Part shown: positions 5,223-6,672 of the stretch, in pieces | Layout of the letters: every line of letters begins with the position of its first letter | Position numbering within the stretch: the first letter of the stretch is position 1 | DNA from: Acidobacteriaceae bacterium | Lineage (GTDB): Bacteria; Acidobacteriota; Terriglobia; Terriglobales; SbA1 | Length of the DNA stretch: 6,672 nucleotides | NCBI GenBank assembly: GCA_003136335.1 | Contig: PLEA01000657.1 | Span: 19,376 to 26,047, forward strand | Direction: 5' to 3' | Program-made: the position numbers and the translations under genes | The notes under the pieces: generated by a model | Told to the model about the DNA's origin: nothing | Database searches by the model: none | The model's input: the letters and a program-made list of their open reading frames with translations, nothing else

Positions 5223-6176
5223 ATGATCGACAGCAAGAGCCGAAGAGTTCGAGTAATTGACTCCCACACCGGCGGCGAGCCGACGCGGGTAGTCGTCAGC
5301 GGAGGTCCCGACCTCGGGAGCGGGCCGCTGGCGGAGCGACTGGAACGCCTTCGCAGGGATCACGACAGCTTTCGATCTGCAGTTGTAAATGAGCCGCGAG
5401 GTTCCGACGTTATGGTGGGGGCCTTATTGTGCGAGCCAGTGGATCCTGCCTGCGCCGCCGGCGTGATCTTCTTTAATAACGTTGGATATCTCGGCATGTG
5501 CGGGCACGGGACGATCGGTTTGGTGGCGACGCTATTCTTCATGAATCAGATCGAACCCGGCGAGCACCGCATCGAGACTCCGGTAGGAACCGTGAGCGCC
5601 GTCCTGCACCCGAACGGTGAGGTCACGGTGAACAATGTTGCCAGCTATCGCCTGGCCGCGAACCTGGAAGTGCAACTGCCGCCCTATGGCAAGGTGCACG
5701 GCGACGTGGCTTGGGGAGGAAACTGGTTTTTTCTCGTACGCGACCACACCATGGATCTGTCGCTTGCGAACTTTGAGGAACTGACCGACTTCACATGGGC
5801 GATCCGCCAGGCCCTTCGTCAACAGGGAATTACCGGAGCCGGGAATCAGGAAATCGACCACATCGAACTCTTTGGCCCCTCCCATCTCCCCTCCGTCGAC
5901 AGCAAGAATTTCGTGCTCTGTCCCGGGAAAGCCTACGATCGTTCGCCATGCGGCACCGGAACTAGCGCCAAGCTCGCCTGCCTCTATGCGGATGGGAAAA
6001 TCCGCGAAGGCCAAATTTGGAGACAGGAGAGTATCGTCGGAAGTGTGTTTGAAGGCAGCGTTACAGTACGCGACGGCAAGGTCTACCCCAGCATTAAGGG
6101 TACTGCCTTCGTGAACGCTGAGGCTGAACTGGTCCTAGATCAGCAGGATCCGTTTTGCATGGGTATTCGAGCGTGA
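5223..6176 (+). CDS. hypE: 4-hydroxyproline 2-epimerase (proline racemase family)
   Basis: A 317-aa cytoplasmic, cofactor-independent epimerase that interconverts trans-4-hydroxy-L-proline and cis-4-hydroxy-D-proline (EC 5.1.1.8), the first step of bacterial hydroxyproline catabolism. Both catalytic cysteines are present: C93 in GMCGHGTIG (91-99) and C243 in [17 protein letters not shown] (239-255), with D239 in the conserved substrate-binding position. Retaining both cysteines separates it from the related trans-3-hydroxyproline dehydratases, where the first Cys is replaced by Ser or Thr. The N-terminal [14 protein letters not shown] (11-24) is the family signature, and the length is normal. 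The start is limited by an in-frame TAG one codon upstream; the Shine-Dalgarno is weak. The usual partners (D-hydroxyproline dehydrogenase, deaminase, semialdehyde dehydrogenase) are not in view. Instead galK follows with a 4-nt overlap. Proline racemase activity is the alternative; I favour the epimerase. Confidence 0.9.
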   Translation: MIDSKSRRVRVIDSHTGGEPTRVVVSGGPDLGSGPLAERLERLRRDHDSFRSAVVNEPRGSDVMVGALLCEPVDPACAAGVIFFNNVGYLGMCGHGTIGLVATLFFMNQIEPGEHRIETPVGTVSAVLHPNGEVTVNNVASYRLAANLEVQLPPYGKVHGDVAWGGNWFFLVRDHTMDLSLANFEELTDFTWAIRQALRQQGITGAGNQEIDHIELFGPSHLPSVDSKNFVLCPGKAYDRSPCGTGTSAKLACLYADGKIREGQIWRQESIVGSVFEGSVTVRDGKVYPSIKGTAFVNAEAELVLDQQDPFCMGIRA

Positions 6177-6672
6177 CGCCGAGGAAGGTACGCGGTCTCA
6201 AGCAGCACTTCAAAGAACTTTTCGGCGTTCCTCCTAGAATCTTCCGCGCGCCCGGACGCGTCAACCTGATCGGAGAACACACCGATTACAACGACGGCTT
6301 CGTCATGCCTGCCGCCGTTGGCTTCTCCACGTATGTGGCCATTGCGGCGCGGCCGGATCGGAAGCTTGTAATCCACTCGGAAGAACTCCCCGGTAATTTC
6401 GAGTTCGATCTTGACCACCTGCCCGAGCAGCGGACCGGCGCATGGTGTGACTACGTGCTGGGAGTTGCCAGCGTCCTTGGGCAACGGGGCCATGAGCTTC
6501 ATGGCGTGAACTTGCTGGTACACGGCGAAGTCCCGATTGGCGCGGGACTGAGCTCATCGGCGGCTCTGGAAGTCGCCTCTGCGCTTGCGCTGATGAGCGT
6601 CGGCGAGATGCAACTGCCTCTGACCGAGGTCGCTCAGCTCTGCCGGCAAGCTGAGAACAGTTTTGTCGGTGC
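6173..6672 (+). CDS. galK: Galactokinase, N-terminal part (continues beyond window)
   Basis: A GHMP-family sugar kinase that phosphorylates alpha-D-galactose to galactose 1-phosphate with ATP (EC 2.7.1.6), the entry to the Leloir pathway. The 166 visible codons cover under half of a typical ~380-aa GalK. The galactokinase signature [21 protein letters not shown] begins at residue 28, with sugar-contacting R29, E35, H36 and D38. The ATP-binding GHMP motif [15 protein letters not shown] begins at residue 121. The catalytic Asp and the third GHMP motif lie outside the window. The start is a GTG within GTGA, overlapping the hypE stop, so translation is probably coupled; no good Shine-Dalgarno is seen. 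Other GHMP kinases (for example N-acetylgalactosamine kinase) share these motifs, but the EHTDYN signature favours galactokinase. Confidence 0.93.
   Translation, partial: MTPRKVRGLKQHFKELFGVPPRIFRAPGRVNLIGEHTDYNDGFVMPAAVGFSTYVAIAARPDRKLVIHSEELPGNFEFDLDHLPEQRTGAWCDYVLGVASVLGQRGHELHGVNLLVHGEVPIGAGLSSSAALEVASALALMSVGEMQLPLTEVAQLCRQAENSFVG

Noticed and set aside
5223..6176. trans-3-hydroxy-L-proline dehydratase as the identity of the proline racemase family gene
   Set aside because: Both catalytic cysteines (C93 and C243) are retained; the dehydratases I know replace the first with Ser or Thr.

Overview
This looks like chromosomal DNA of an acidobacterium, most likely from the Terriglobia ('Koribacter'/'Sulfotelmatobacter'-like) group. 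The best clue is the pair of a PadR regulator beginning MTGRDYLGEFEH and a small membrane protein with the PPRIATWLVDLF / ESILGDIVEEF prefix, a combination I associate with Acidobacteriota. The lineage is inferred from remembered family resemblance, not from a search. Five genes are complete. Two run off the ends: aceE at the left edge and galK at the right edge.

Layout. Positions 1-1822 (minus) hold the N-terminal two thirds of aceE, the homodimeric-type pyruvate dehydrogenase E1. Its 607 visible residues are unbroken, start at a GTG, and carry a perfect 12-bp inverted repeat inside the coding sequence. Positions 1953-2914 (minus) hold a translationally coupled two-gene unit, padR followed by a 210-aa four-helix membrane protein with an ABC-permease-prefix-like N-terminus but no permease domain. 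A palindrome lies over the padR promoter. A short divergent intergenic region (2915-3032) with a two-tier inverted repeat leads to the plus-strand genes: a membrane-anchored PrxQ/BCP-type peroxiredoxin (3033-3584), a cytochrome P450 (3769-5172), a 4-hydroxyproline 2-epimerase (5223-6176), and the first 166 codons of galactokinase (6173 to the right edge), which overlaps the epimerase by 4 nt (GTGA).

How the genes fit together. AceE feeds pyruvate into acetyl-CoA; its E2/E3 partners are not in the window. PadR probably represses its own promoter and, through the ATGA overlap, the membrane protein. The tightest functional pairing is hypE-galK: the epimerase starts hydroxyproline breakdown and galactokinase starts the Leloir pathway. 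Hydroxyproline and galactose are linked to each other in plant arabinogalactan-proteins, so joint salvage of such glycoproteins is an attractive but untested idea. The P450 and peroxiredoxin are co-directional with them but separated by 50-184 bp gaps containing possible terminator or promoter elements, so one operon for all four is not established.

There is no tRNA, rRNA, CRISPR array, insertion sequence or clear sign of recent transfer, and no gene-free stretch over 300 bp. Most of the window is ordinary housekeeping and metabolic sequence. The more unusual items are the aceE inverted repeat, the permease-prefix protein without a permease, the Cys70/Cys106 arrangement in the peroxiredoxin, the hypE-galK coupling, and the mutually exclusive stems between prx and the P450 gene.
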